From Liolophura sinensis (Eukaryota; Mollusca; Polyplacophora; Chitonida; Chitonidae), in NCBI RefSeq assembly GCF_032854445.1, contig NC_088300.1:4836001-4900000 (forward strand): a DNA stretch of 64,000 nucleotides, written 5' to 3'. Made by a program: the position numbers and the translations under genes. The notes beneath the pieces are model-generated. The model searched no databases. It saw nothing but the letters and a program-made list of their open reading frames with translations, and was not told the origin of the DNA. Of the stretch, positions 24,682 to 37,119 are shown piece after piece; the first letter of the stretch is position 1; each line of letters starts with the position of its first letter.

Positions 24682-25018
24682 TGGCAGTAATACATGGATG
24701 CCCTCGGCTGAGGATCAATTCATTGTTTCTGGCAGTAATATATGGGTGCCCTAGCCTGATGATCAGCTCATTGTTTCTGGCAGTAATACATGGATGCCCT
24801 AGGCTGAGGATCAGTTCATTGTTTCTGGCAGTAATATATGGGTGCCCTAGCCTGAGGATCAGCTCATTGTTTCTGGCAGTAATACATGGATGCCCTCGGC
24901 TGTGGATCAGTTCATTGTTTCTGGCAGTAATATATGGGTGCCCTAGCCTGAGGATCAGCTCATTGTTTCTGGCAGTAATACATGGATGCCCTAGGCTGAG
25001 GATCAGTTCATTGTTTTA
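24682..25018. repeat. 48-bp minisatellite with alternating A/B subunits upstream of DDX28
   Basis: Seven units of about 48 bp alternate strictly between two forms: A (acatggatgccctnggctg, then gttcattg) and B (atatgggtgccctagcctga, then gctcattg), in the order A-B-A-B-A-B-A. The growth unit is therefore a 96-bp dimer. It lies about 140 bp upstream of the DDX28 start codon. Confidence 0.9.
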
Positions 25019-25092
25019 GTCTGGCCATGGAACATATCTCAGGTTCTGCCAGAGACAACTGTAGCAAACACTTACGGCCGAGTGTGAGTGAA

Positions 25093-25571
25093 GCTGAGTG
25101 TCGTAGCCACAGGGGGAACCAATGGTTAATCATACACCATCTCAGGCCATGTCCAATAAGTCCTTTCTAAACATTGGCTCCAGTCCAAAACTGGTGTCAT
25201 CCCAGGTATGTTCCACTCTGTAAGTACACGAGACCCAAATTCACCTCACAGTCATCGCTAAAGCAACAGCCATTTTTCCTTCACCTCAGTTATTGTTCTT
25301 TGATGGCGCATGCTCATTAAACCTGAAAAGACAAGCGCAATGGATTCCTTGTCTAGAAATGGTTTGCTCGTGAATACTGGGCTGGTGTGCCATTACCGTG
25401 TGGAATATACCAGGGATGTTGCGTGTGCGGGTGGGCTGAGATAAGAGCCAAAGTGGACACCAATTTTGGCCCGCAGCCATTGTTTAGACAGGACTTATTA
25501 GACATGGCGTGAATCCGTGTATGGTTTGCAGACATGGACACTTATGACGTCTGCCCCTGTGGCTATGATAC
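25093..25571. repeat. large imperfect inverted repeat (foldback)
   Basis: The left arm (about 25093-25232) and the reverse complement of the right arm (about 25366-25571) share, in order, tagccacaggggg/tagccacaggggc, catgtcyaataagtcctktc, taaacawtggct, ccaaaaytggtgtc and ggtatrttccac. The spacer is about 130 bp. The right arm carries extra sequence, including gcagacatggacacttatga, which also occurs once near 24209. It may be a foldback or MITE-like element. Confidence 0.75.
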
Positions 25572-26280
25572 TCTGCCAGCCCAGCATAAAGAGAGGAATT
25601 GAAGTAGCCATCTGGGGCTAGTATACATCACAGTGTGAAACTCTTAGTTGGCTCATAGTTATGCGCTTGATGTGCACTAACACCTGCATTATGGGGATAT
25701 AATTACTTAGCTGTTATTAATATATGTAGCTGTTTAAAGGCCATGGAGCATAGGCCTTGGTGTAGGCTATGTGCCTTACACATGGACTAAGTTCAGTCAC
25801 TGTACACCTTTTTGCATAGCCTGTCTACCTCTCTCCAAACTGGGAATATGATTGACGTCTCTTAATTCCAGCTCTTTCGTTCAATTTCAAGAAAGCCGTT
25901 TCATTTTTAGATATCTCGGTCCAAACAACAGCGAGCACATTCAACGGTAGGCCTGCAGTACATGTTCACGTTTGCAAAACAAGCAAGACAAGCAGTTGTT
26001 GGTTAAATTTCAACACATTACAAGTTAACAATGGGTTACACGCTTCGACAGATTTTAAAGTGTTCTTGACAGCAGTGATATTTGACTTCACTTCCCACGC
26101 GTGGAGTTAACGCGCGATCACCACGAGTTTGGTTTATCAGCGTAACAAGAGTAGCACTGGGCAGTTTACATCCTGTTGTCATGCGCTCTACACCGTCCTC
26201 CTGATATACTTCCGTTCCCCTCGTGGATGTAGGCTGACGAGTACTGTTAAAGGCTGACGAGTTTCTCTTTCACCATGGCT

Positions 26281-26300
26281 TGACCGCAAATTTGCGGTCA
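26281..26300. other. 20-bp perfect palindrome
   Basis: The sequence tgaccgcaaatttgcggtca equals its own reverse complement. It follows a direct repeat of ggctgacgagt at about 26232 and 26251. Function unknown; it could be a dimeric transcription-factor site. Confidence 0.6.
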
Positions 26301-27111
26301 TTCCATACTTCTTTCATGCTAAGGCCCTTCAGAGTAGTCTGCTAAACCAACTTGAATTGTAGGCATAAGAAATACTGTGGGGCTAGCTGCACATGTTGAC
26401 CAAACAATGCAATCATGAGCCTGTATTCATTTCGTTCAAGTGATGCATGTTAGTAATTTAGGCCAACCTTGCCTATTGTTAGTCACATTTAGTTAGTTTA
26501 TTCTACCTATTTAGTTGATTCTTGTCTGAGGATCTTGTCTCACACCCATTAAGTTTTCAATCTTTTTTAATCATTACGGCACTTTTTTCAGTGTAATGTA
26601 TGCATACCATTATTACAAAAATGACAATAAAACTAATTTGTTTGTGTCACTACAGATAAAAGCTTTATAAAACTGTGCAAATTATTTATCTACGCTCTAT
26701 AGTTCTATTAGACTGTTTCAAAATAAAAGTTGCCGAGGTGGTTGACAAGGTTGAAGAATTAGGGTACCGGTAGATGAAATACCGTTAATTCACGCAAAAT
26801 TTTTTCTTCATCATACTTAACATTTTTATTCACGTAAAATACAAACTCACTTCACAAAATAACAAGATCTGAAAACACCTAAATCTCAATGCATTACATT
26901 AACAACAAAACTGTCATCATATTAACAATATTTTACAATGCAATAATGATTTAAAGCTAGATATAAAGCTATTTTTGTTTACTTTAAAGCACGAAAGAGA
27001 AATCTATAATGGATAATTATTCTTCAAAAACACACAAATAGTTTATGAAAGATATGTGCATAAGAGATAAAATTTTCACAAAATAATAACAATTGTCTAT
27101 GGGTACTTTTA

Positions 27112-27198
27112 TTTATTTGTTTGATAGGTTTTTTACGCCGTACTCAAGAATATTTCACTTATATGGCGGCAGCCAGCATTATGGTGGGAGGAAACCGG
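27112..27198 (-). mobile_element. 5'-truncated SINE family A with 17-bp target duplication
   Basis: Only the last 87 bp of the element are present, from the tail (tttatttg) to gggaggaaaccgg. It is flanked by perfect 17-bp copies of gtctatgggtactttta at 27095-27111 and 27199-27215. This is direct evidence of target-primed retrotransposition with early termination. Confidence 0.92.
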
Positions 27199-27719
27199 GT
27201 CTATGGGTACTTTTAATTACAAGACTAAGTGAATAAAATTTAGCTTGTCCTCTGGTAAAATACAAATAACACATAACAGAAATACAGATCACAGTTTTAA
27301 ATATTTACACTAAAATTATCACTACACCGTAATGCCTTGTTACTGAACAGAAACACTGCTGCATAGCTTGAAACTTTCAAGTACCTGTACTGCACACCAA
27401 CAACATATGGCTTATGAAAGCTTACAATGTGGTTGCAACTCAGTTAAGGTTTACTGTGCATTCGACAACATAGTATCATACAGCTGCTGCAAAGTACCAC
27501 ATCATTCATCATTTCAAACTATGGCAGCATGCATGGTCAATGACTGTTACACATATGATTGGTCCAAAAGCACTCAGCAGCACCTGCCACTTTGTAAGCA
27601 AACTGTGATGCACCGTCATGAAAAGAACACTAACAGTGTAATGGTGCAATGAATATCTATAAAGAAAATTAAGCCTGGTTGCATACAGATTCCTCTGGAG
27701 TTGAAATGGCACTTGTTTA

Positions 27720-27832
27720 TTAATATTTATTATTTTTTTTTAATTGGTGTTCTACACTCTACTCAAGAATATTTCACTTATGGAACGGTGGCCAGCATTG
27801 TAGTCAAAGGAAACCGAGTACAGCCCGGATAA
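27720..27832 (-). repeat. 5'-truncated SINE family A
   Basis: A T-rich tail is followed by aattggtgttctacactcta, ctcaagaatatttcac, ggccagcattgtag and gagtacagcccgg, then the match stops. Confidence 0.75.
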
Positions 27833-28489
27833 AAAAAAATGTAATTGGTTCAGTACAGTGCCTTTAATTTTTTTTTATGAGTTTTGGTTGGTAATTTTCA
27901 CCATAGATCATAACCGATGTGACCAAACCATAGGCCATTACTGTGACCAAACTACTGTCGTGTTTATTTTCATTCTGACTAGTTGATACGACAGATTACG
28001 CTGTGTAAATGTTGCAATATTTTCCTTATTCATCCTTGTCAAGGATGGATTGATGCCACAATCAATGGCGAGATATATTTTAAAATATTTTTAGAATACC
28101 AGTACCAACATGTTTTCTCACAGTCACAAATCCAAAAGACTTTTTCAGCAGACAAATATTTTAATCTGCTTGCTGACAGTAAAATGTGTTTAGCTTTCAT
28201 TAAAAACATTAACAGTGAGTATACCCTGGCTATGCAGTGGCTGGATGTAACTGTTGTAAGATGTAGTGCTATGGCTTAAAAATCACACAAGGTATGAAAT
28301 AACAACCATAGTAATAATCTCAGTCTCCCCTTATAAATGGATTTAAACACTTTATGCACATACATGTATTTTACAAGCAGACTTACATAATGCACCGATC
28401 CCAAACACAGTAGTGAAGGGCACCAAGAAACCAATGTTTAAAAGCACTTAAACGCCAACATTTTGATATTAACATTTGTGTTTGTTGTA

Positions 28490-28706
28490 GATATTTGATT
28501 TGATATTTCGCTTATAGGATGACAATGAGCAGGAAACCACACTTGGGGAAACCTACCACCATCCCTAGGTTGCTATGACCTTCTCACATGCCACCAGAGA
28601 GGAAACCAGCACAAGCTGGACTTACACTTAGAACAGCTGCATTGATGAGAGACTCTTGAGTCTTTATGGTGAGCTAACATACCAACCTTTCGGCCACAGA
28701 GGCCAG
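28490..28706 (-). repeat. diverged SINE family A
   Basis: The family-A order is retained (gatatttcgcttatag, gcaggaaaccac, ggggaaacc, ggttgctatgaccttc, aaccagcacaagctggactt, head-like cggccacagaggcca), with many changes and no tail of note. Confidence 0.65.
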
Positions 28707-29825
28707 TTGTTGCAGAGAAATACAATGCACTGATGTCAGTCCAAAAAAAAAAATGCGGATTTTAGCCTGCACAGTTTAAAGCCCACCATAGAATTTAACC
28801 ATTTACATCATTTTATTCAGTGCAAAAAAAAAAATCTAAAAAAGAATTCTGCTTGTTTGTTTTTTAGCTTTTTTCACTTTAACCCAAGAGGCTGGTTTAA
28901 CACAGCCATTTTGGGGTTAAAGTTCAAAACTGTAATACCAAAGCATAGTACCAGCACTCAAAATTTTGCACTCAAAATTGATTTGATGCAAATATTTAAG
29001 AGTTTAATTTGGATTAAAATTTTAGAGCTGAAACCCAAAATCGTGATGTGAAAGAGATCTGTGGTAGACATCTATTACATGTTTTCAATGTAAGTATTAT
29101 GTCATGCAATTATGCCATAAACTTTGGTCAGAATAGATGCATTTGCACTGAAAACGAAGCAGATGAAATATATCACAGTATCTGTTAACTTTGATGTAAC
29201 TGGACTTACAACTTAAATATCACACTTCATTGTTTATACTGGAACAGTCATTTTGCAAATTACTTTGAAGTTCACATTTTTAATATAAAAAAAAATTTAT
29301 CTCCTGCAGGCTGAGAATTTGAAATCTTCATTTCTGAGATCAGAAAGTCTCCAGACACTGTCCATCTACACTTTTACTTATAGTTCTGATGCCAGTTTTC
29401 ACATTCAAATGTTCTCTCAATGGTCATCAAAATAAAAAATCTTATTTTTCTAATAAAATGTTTTATGGGATGAGCCCACAATAGCATTTCACTGTGATGT
29501 ACTGAGAAATCCAAACCCAAGCAGTCTGCACTATCTCTATCTTCAGTGCCAAAAAATACATCCACTTTAACCCATCATTCATAAATACAGCCATCAGCTG
29601 TCAATCTCTTAGTCATTTCATATCTGATGTCTCATCCATATGGAGCTACATGTATTTATACATTTTCACAAAAAATAAATAAATATAACCAACTATTCTT
29701 GTGTGCCCCTAGGCTTTTTAACTTTTTGAAATTAGGCTCAGAAATAACAAGTCAACATTTTCCTCTAAAGATTGATTTAGTTATCAAGTAACTACCGCAG
29801 TGATCAAAAGATAGCACCGAGAACA

Positions 29826-29984
29826 TGGGGAGATAATTAGACGTATTTTCTGTGAGTGAGGCTTGATGTATGCCTACATCATGCGACAGAACCCTCCCCT
29901 AGGGTAAAGGTTCAATATTGGACATATTTTCTGTGGGTGAGGGGTGGTGTATGCCTACATCATGCGACTGGCCTGGGAGTTAAT
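29826..29984 (-). repeat. partial tandem copies of the TEDC1 stop-codon region
   Basis: Two copies of about 100 bp share gtatgcctacatcatgcgac and wattttctgtgrgtgagg. On the minus strand their right parts (cacagaaaatatgtccaat) resemble the end of TEDC1 coding sequence (ccacagggaatatgtctaat). The terminal exon edge has apparently been duplicated downstream. Confidence 0.65.
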
Positions 29985-32900
29985 TAGACATATTCCCTGT
30001 GGCCCAGGGGAGGTATACATATGAGATCAGGTAGGGTAGAGGCTATCTTCTCCAGCCTAGCCTTCCCCTGGGCCTGTTGACTACTTATACAGCTCTCCAG
30101 TCTATTCATGTGTTCCTCCAAGCTTGCAATTTTCCCCAGGACATCTCTGGACTTGCCATCCATCTCCTCTAACAGAGCCTCATGGCGATTTTCTGTCTGG
30201 AACCGTCCTAGGTTAGACGGTTTGTTAGCGGGTTTGGTCACGTAAGCTAGGTCCAGGCAGTGAGGCACTCTTGAGGGAGCAGGAGAGCAAGAGCCTAGGG
30301 ATAACTTTGCTTTCTGTAAGGAGATCTCCAGATCAAGGGAGGCAATCAAACTGTCAAGTTCCCTCTCAGAAATCGAGGATCGCTACAAAATTGCAAAAGA
30401 AAGTATCAGAGGATGATGAAATTAACCACATCTGGAAAATTGGAATGTGAATCAATACTTCAAAAAATATACTTCGACCATCATAAATTTGGTGCAGCTG
30501 ATGATTACAGAAAAACTGATGACGTTCCAATGATACAAAATTCAGAATAGCAAACGTAAGTTAAAACAACCGAACTTGAGTGCAATTCAAAGACAGTATG
30601 GTTAAAATGTAACTGTAACTGTAACTGTTTATTATGATAAAAATGAAGCCAACAAACACTCAAGATTCCAGGTAGGAAGCTGAATTGACTGTGTTGCAAT
30701 ACATTACGGCTAGATTTGGGAACATTCACTAAAACACAAACCTTTGTCTCCCACAAATGCTCCAGTTCTTCCACCATTGTTTCATATTTCAGAATTGTTG
30801 TTTGCAAATCTTTACGGGCCTCTAACATTTGTGCCACTCCATCTGGTGGAATGTTATAGACTGAGTGAGTAGACATTTTCTGATCTCCTATATGTTCCTC
30901 CATCACTGACTTGACTTTTAGGTCCAGAACTGTTTCCTGTGATAAGATGTTACACCTGCATGAGTAAACCTATGATAATTCCTTCATCCATGTCTTTGTC
31001 TGAATCGTTGTTTAATGCCACGCTCTAGAATTTTGCACTTACATATGATGGTGGCCAGTATAATATACTGGAGTGTCTGGAGTAAAACACAAACCTTTGG
31101 CAACTTCTACTGGCCACCAGCAAAACTACAGACAAGCATCTTCATCCTCTTTATTGTCATCAAGGCCCCATGAATAAGGGAAGCAGGGGAATCTTACAAA
31201 GTTCCTCTGTATTAAGAATGTAACCTTTATCTATTAACCATGTACATGTGCGTTATATGGGATCTGAAAAATATGGGGTTGAATTAATGCCTTATGTTTT
31301 GACATTAGTTTATAAAAAGCTGTAGCAAATTCAGAAAAGATCACAGAGAGAACCACAAAAATCTTTATTCCATTTCAACACAAAAATAACCACAAATGAG
31401 CCATGACTGTGCTGATCTTTTATGACCATAAAATCATATCAATACATCAAATCTTCTTCTGAAGCTGAAATGACAATTATGATCTCCTTACCATCCACCT
31501 CCAGAAAACCTCCTCTTTGTCTTGCCACTTGAGCAGGTTCTGAAGCCGAGTGTTGTCTTTCTCTAATAAGTATAACACCTACAAGCATATCCAAACCATA
31601 CTTTCAACACTAGCTCACCTCAAAGACAAGAAATAACAAGTCAACACTTACATGTAAACTGAGCACATGTGTTTCAACTTCTATCCCATCAAAAATCTAG
31701 AACAAGATTTAACACAATTGTTTATAAATGATCTAAAATCTTTTTCAACAAGGAGAAGAATCATCAACAAAAATGCAATAAAATAACAGTTTACTAAAAT
31801 TATCATTCTACATTACCATCCTACCCTCTGAAACCATGGGTACATTACTAGCATTTGCCCACCCTGCAACAAATGTTTAAATGTTTGCGTTAAGTTTGAC
31901 TGACCAGGAAACATTACATCCCAAATCGTGTAAGTGTAGATGTCAAGGCGTACGTGTAGATGTCAAGGCATACGTGTAGATGTCAAGGTGCACATGTAGA
32001 TGTGTATGTGTATGTAGATGTCAAGGCGTATGTGTAGATGTCAAGACGTACGTGCAAATGTCAAGGCGTAGGTGTAGAAGTCAAAGCGTACATGTAGATG
32101 TCAAGGCATACGTGTAGATATCAAGGCGTACGTGTAGAATGTCATGGCATACGTGTAGATGTCAAGGCGTACATGTAGATGTCAAGGCATGCGTGTAGAT
32201 GTCAAGGCATGTGGGCAGATGCCAAGGCTTACGTGCAGATGCCAAGGCGTAGGTGCACATGTCAAGGCGTACGTGTGGATGTCAAGGCGTACGTGTAGAT
32301 GTCAAGGCGTGCATGTAGATGTTTTAGGCATACGTGTAGATGTCAAGGCGTGCATGTAGATGTCAAGGCATACGTGAAGATGTCAGGCATACATGTAGAT
32401 GTCAAGGTGTACATGCAGATGTCAAGGTGTACACGTAGATGTCAAGGCATACATGTAGATGTCAAGACGTACATGTAGATGTCAAGGCATACGTGTAGAT
32501 GTCAAGGCATACATGTAGATGTCAAGGCGTACATGTAGATGTCAAGGTGTGCGTGTAGATGTCAAGGGGTGCATGTAGATGTCAAAAAGTGCGTGTAGAT
32601 GTCAAGGCGTGCGTGTAGATGTCAAGGCATACATGTAGATGTCAAGGCATACATGTAGATGTCAAGACGTACATGTAGATGTCAAGTGGTACGTGTAGAT
32701 GTCAAGGCGTGCTTGTAGATGTCAAGGCATGCGTGTAGATGTCAAGGCGTACGTGTAGATGTCATGGCATACGTGTAGATGTCAAGGCATACATGTAGAT
32801 GTCAAGGCATACGTGTAGATGTCAAGGCATATGTGTAGATGTCAAGGCGTACATGTAGATGTCAAGGCGTACGTGTAGATGTCAAGGCGTACATGTAGAT

Positions 32901-35900
32901 GTCAAGGCATACGTGTAGATGTCAAGGCGTACGTGTAGATGTCATGGCATACGTGTAGATGTCAAGGCGTACATGTAGATGTCAAGGCATGCGTGTAGAT
33001 GTCAAGGCGTACATGTAGATGTCAAGGCATGCGTGTAGATGTCAAGACGTATGTGTAGATGTCATGGCATACGTGTAGATGTCAAGGCATACATGTAGAT
33101 GTCAAGGCGTACATGTAGATGTCAAGGCATACGTGTAGATGTCAAGGCATACATGTAGATGTCAAGGCGTATGTGTAGATGTCAAGGCGTACATGTAGAT
33201 GTCAAAGCATGCGTGTAGATGTCAAGGCGTATGTGTAGATGTCATGGCATACGTGTAGATGTCAAGGCATACATGTAGATGTCAAGGCGTACATGTAGAT
33301 GTCAAAGCATGCGTGTAGATGTCAAGGCGTATGTGTAGATGTCATGGCATACGTGTAGATGTCAAGGCATACATGTAGATGTCAAGGCGTACATGTAGAT
33401 GTCAAGGCATACGTGTAGATGTCAAGGCATACGTGTAGATGTCAAGGCGTACATGTAGATGTCAAGGCGTACATGCAGAGGTCAAGGCATACGTGTAGAT
33501 GTCAAGGCATACATGTAGATGTCAAGGCACACATGTAGATGTCAAGGCGTATGTGTAGATGTCAAGGCGTACATGTAGATGTCAAGGCACACATGTAGAT
33601 GTCAAGGCGTATGTGTAGATGTCAGGCGTACATGTAGATGTCAAGGCGTACATGTAGATGTCAAGGCACACATGTAGATGTCAGGCGTACATGTAGATGT
33701 CAAGGCGTACATGTAGATGTCAAGGCACACATGTAGATGTCAAGGCATACGTGTAGATGTCAGGCATACATGTAGATGTCAAGGCACACATGTAGATGTC
33801 AAGGCGTATGTGTAGATGTCAGGCGTACATGTAGATGTCAAGGCATATATGTAGATGTCAAGGCGTACATGTAGCTATGAAGCATTTATCAACATGTTTA
33901 AAGATCATCCTGCAACACACCAGATAGTTCATAAGCAACATAATGGTCTGTCTCCATGAAGTGAGCAGATCTACACATTATATAACACCAGTAAGTTACC
34001 TTTTTGAGGAGTTCGGGATCCTTGAGGAGCTGTACCTCCAAGACAGACAGGTGATCTTTGTTTGGGGTCAGGTGCACACCTTTTGTAGCCTCATGGATCT
34101 ACAACAGAATCAATGTCCAGTCACAGTTCTGGTGCAGGCCACATTATGTATTTAGTACCATATTAATTACACTAACTGTCTCCGCATTTTTCTCAACACA
34201 ACTGCAGATTACACATTATTATCTAAAATTGTTGGCTTGTGCAATGATGGTGCAGGTCAGGTATGTGGATGAAGGAGCCCTGATCTCTGATCTCCCATGG
34301 ATTTTAACACAATGGTCAGCGACTAGTCAAATCAAAGCAATGATGTATGGTAAGAAGAAAACTCACATCCAATTTAGATAATCTTTAACAGCATGCAGAA
34401 TGTCTGAAAACATATTAAGCACATGAAGCCTAGGATACGCAAAATAGAAAAATTAAATTAAAGTTGTCCAACACCAATCAACGCTATCATTTTTTAGAAC
34501 ATGACATTACACAGGGATTATCCTGGAGCAATAAAGCAATGAGAGAAAATCTTGCGCTGCTCGAAATGAATGGGGTATTTTAAGAACCAAATGGGATTTT
34601 AAACAAATATAGTTTCTCTCATGGAATGAAACTCAGACAAAATTGCATGGAAAAAAGGCAAATATACCATAATGATACCACATTTATATGGTCAATGTCT
34701 TGGTTTGCTCCAGAAAAAAAAATGTTGTCATATATAGGGCCAATAGTGTAGCATTGTCTTTGTTCAAACAATTACATGTGATTGGTTACTGATGACATGG
34801 AAAAAAAAATTTATGCTCGGGTACTGGAGCTTAGTAACTAAAAAGTCTGCTGTGAACTTTTAATACTGGTTAAGATGTTGGGGCCTAGTGATCCTCGTAT
34901 AGGCCCTATTATTATTAGTAAAATATAAGCCAGAAGGCTGAAGTCAGCTGTAGCTGATATAGATGCTGGCATTTGTAATGGATTTGCTACACTGCTGTGA
35001 CTTTTGACAATAGTAACAAGTCACAATAATATCTTTCCTTTTGTTCCAAAACTTAAGTGTAGATGCAATCAAAGTTACAAGCAGGCTTTTAAAGTCACCC
35101 CCATACCTGCAACTTCCAGTGTTTCATCACCACTAGTTTTACAAAAATGTCTTCACGCATCCCTTTTCATAGTCCGAAGTTGCAATCTTCCCTTTAGTTT
35201 TGGATATGTTTCTGTTTTAATAGTCCTCTGTAGCCAGTCAGAATAACTACCACTGCCGTCGTTGTCAAACAGCCATTGCATTATTGTACACAGGTGGCAT
35301 TTCCGATAATTTGTTAGAAGCTCTCTAACTTTCTTATCCTAACTCCCGCCAACCCGGTGAAGATTTCACTATCCCAGCAGGTCAGCGGTTATTCCGACCC
35401 CTGGTAAAGAATGATCATGACAAGTCCATGCGACATTCAAGCAAATGGTATTCTAACGAGTTCAGTTTTCTCTGTCATTATACAAAACAACCATCGGCAG
35501 GATTTCTTCAGTGACAGAAAAATATAGAGCAACATTTGTTACCATCGAAGAGAATTTTTATCGTGTTGGTCAAAATTTTAGGAGATTTTTTGGAAATTTA
35601 CACGTATAAATGCTCCTGCCCAAATTCTATCCCTGCTTAACAGCTACAGGAGAATGGACAGCCAATGTCATTTGTGAATACCCTGGAAAATGATGTAAAT
35701 TAATTCAGAAAACTGAACACAAACCTTGTGCATTTTCCTATATTTCTGAGCCTGAAGAGCAAACAAACTGCGCAGATTCATTCTGAGTTTTCCATTCAGG
35801 AGGAGAAGCTGCTGTACCTTTTCCCCTGCTGAGGAGCCATGCTTGACTGACAGGGGTCGGGCTGAGCTTGCTCTGTAGTCATCATGGTAAAGTTCTGCCG

Positions 35901-37119
35901 CTCCCTCCTCTATAGGAGATGAGCACTGGTTCATGAACTTCTCCAAGATATTCTCCTTACAGAAGAGCCAGCCAAATGCCAGCAGCAGTTCTCTGCTACC
36001 CTCACTCATGTCATTAGGCAAAGTGGCAAACCTCTTGGAATGGAAGCCTCGCTGCTGTAACTCTCTCTTTACATACACAACCATCTCCTCTACAATGCAG
36101 CAAGCACCACTCAAACATATATACATGGAATATACACAATGTTATCATTACCTTTGTTTGACTCAATTCACTATCTATTTTAATTAGGTTGATACACGGC
36201 CCATTGCAAGTGAAAATATTACATGTGTTCAAGCAGTTTCTTGACTGGAAAAACAGGGTACTAAAAGACATTGATAAATGGCGAGTGATACAGAAACTAC
36301 TCTTAACAAGAAACACTAGCCCGAAACAATTTCTCTGAGGAATATGCTACACGGTCTTTACTACACTATATTCAAGAAAGAAAAAAAAGACTAAATGTTA
36401 GTAAATTACCTAAAATTTCACCCCAAAAAGTGAATTTTTGAGGCAAATTAAGGTCATAAAACATTAGTCATGAAACTTACGGTACACTATTCCAGTAGGA
36501 TATAATCCTACTTTCTAAAGAAAACTAACTTTCTGACATCAAAGAATTGTTAAAGTCAGGTAAACATAATAACAGGCGAAATTTTTGGGCATTTAGTTTA
36601 CCTTAGTATCTTAATACAATTAATACAGATAAGCTACTTGAAGAAAAGAAATCAATGGAATTCTGGGAATTTTGAAAAATGTCCACTCTGGGCTTTTAAC
36701 CAACCTGTCGTAAGCTCTCTAGCTGCAGTAACAGCCACATCATCTATCTTTCCATACATGCAGTAATATATAAGCTCAAACAACAACTTCCACATTGGAC
36801 GAACCTACAAAAAGAAAGTAAATGAATGCAATGCAGGTTTAACTTGAGAAATTTATGCTTAGCATAAAGAAGCAAAAGTTGGTCTATTATTAACACAGAA
36901 ATTTCTGAAAGGAAAATGGTCAAAAGTAAATATTCTCTGACTCTATGATAAGTGATGCCGGGCAGCATTATTACACTGCCAAATTTCGATACAATACACT
37001 CTTACCGCTTCAATGCTGTTGAATTTTGCTTGTCTAAATACTTCAGCCTTGAATTTAGACGCCCCATTTTCCCTCAGTACATTTGTCAGTAACTCTATTG
37101 TATCTCGTATCTGTGCCAT
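29984..37119 (-). CDS. TEDC1: tubulin epsilon and delta complex protein 1 (TEDC1/C14orf80), 7 exons
   Basis: Exons in transcript order: 37006-37119, 36705-36804, 35725-36089, 34000-34098, 31492-31578, 30742-30936, 29984-30382. They join in frame to about 452 residues, close to the vertebrate protein. The chosen start is MAQIRDTIELL; an upstream in-frame ATG exists at 37254. Family marks are EVFRQAKFNSIEA followed by MWKLLFEL near the N-terminus, SEGSRELLLAFGWL in exon 3, and a helical, probably coiled-coil C-terminal half (NTRLQNLLKWQDKEEVFWRW). In vertebrates TEDC1 acts with TEDC2, epsilon- and delta-tubulin to stabilise triplet microtubules of centrioles. All introns have GT-AG ends, two with GTTTGT donors. 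Intron 4 holds a 1.9-kb 20-bp array. The gene is divergent from SYMPK. Confidence 0.88.
30995..31140 (-). repeat. SINE family B remnant
   Basis: Blocks ctagaattttgcacttacat, ggtggccagtataatat, gtgtctggagtaaaacac and cctttggcaacttctactgg correspond to the family-B body, strongly decayed. It lies in TEDC1 intron 5. Confidence 0.45.
31936..33872. repeat. 20-bp minisatellite, about 97 copies, TEDC1 intron 4
   Basis: The unit gtagatgtcaaggcrtacrt repeats with almost perfect 20-bp phase for 1.9 kb; slips occur near both ends. Subtypes tcatggcatac and tcaaagcatgcg recur at 100, 120 and 180 bp spacings, and 33181-33280 is nearly identical to 33281-33380, so blocks were amplified together. The unit contains no exon sequence. 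Confidence 0.95.

Larger units (their letters stand above)
24539..29983. other. intergenic region between DDX28 start and TEDC1 stop
   Basis: It holds the DDX28 upstream region, the 48-bp array, a large imperfect inverted repeat (25093-25571), a 20-bp perfect palindrome (26281-26300), AT-rich unique sequence, three SINE copies (27112-27198, 27720-27832, 28490-28706) and a small tandem duplication at the TEDC1 end. Short ORFs, such as one at 27368-27652, show no family signature. Confidence 0.6.

Noticed and set aside
27368-27652. 94-codon ORF rich in Cys and His
   Set aside because: No regular zinc-finger spacing, no homologue that I recognise and no neighbouring exon; probably chance.
32159-32359. 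ORF of the type RRTCRCQGVHVDV
   Set aside because: Reading of the 20-bp minisatellite; it breaks as soon as the phase slips.
31936-33872. CRISPR-like array of about 20-bp repeats
   Set aside because: The repeats are head to tail without unique spacers and lie in a eukaryotic intron, so this is a minisatellite.
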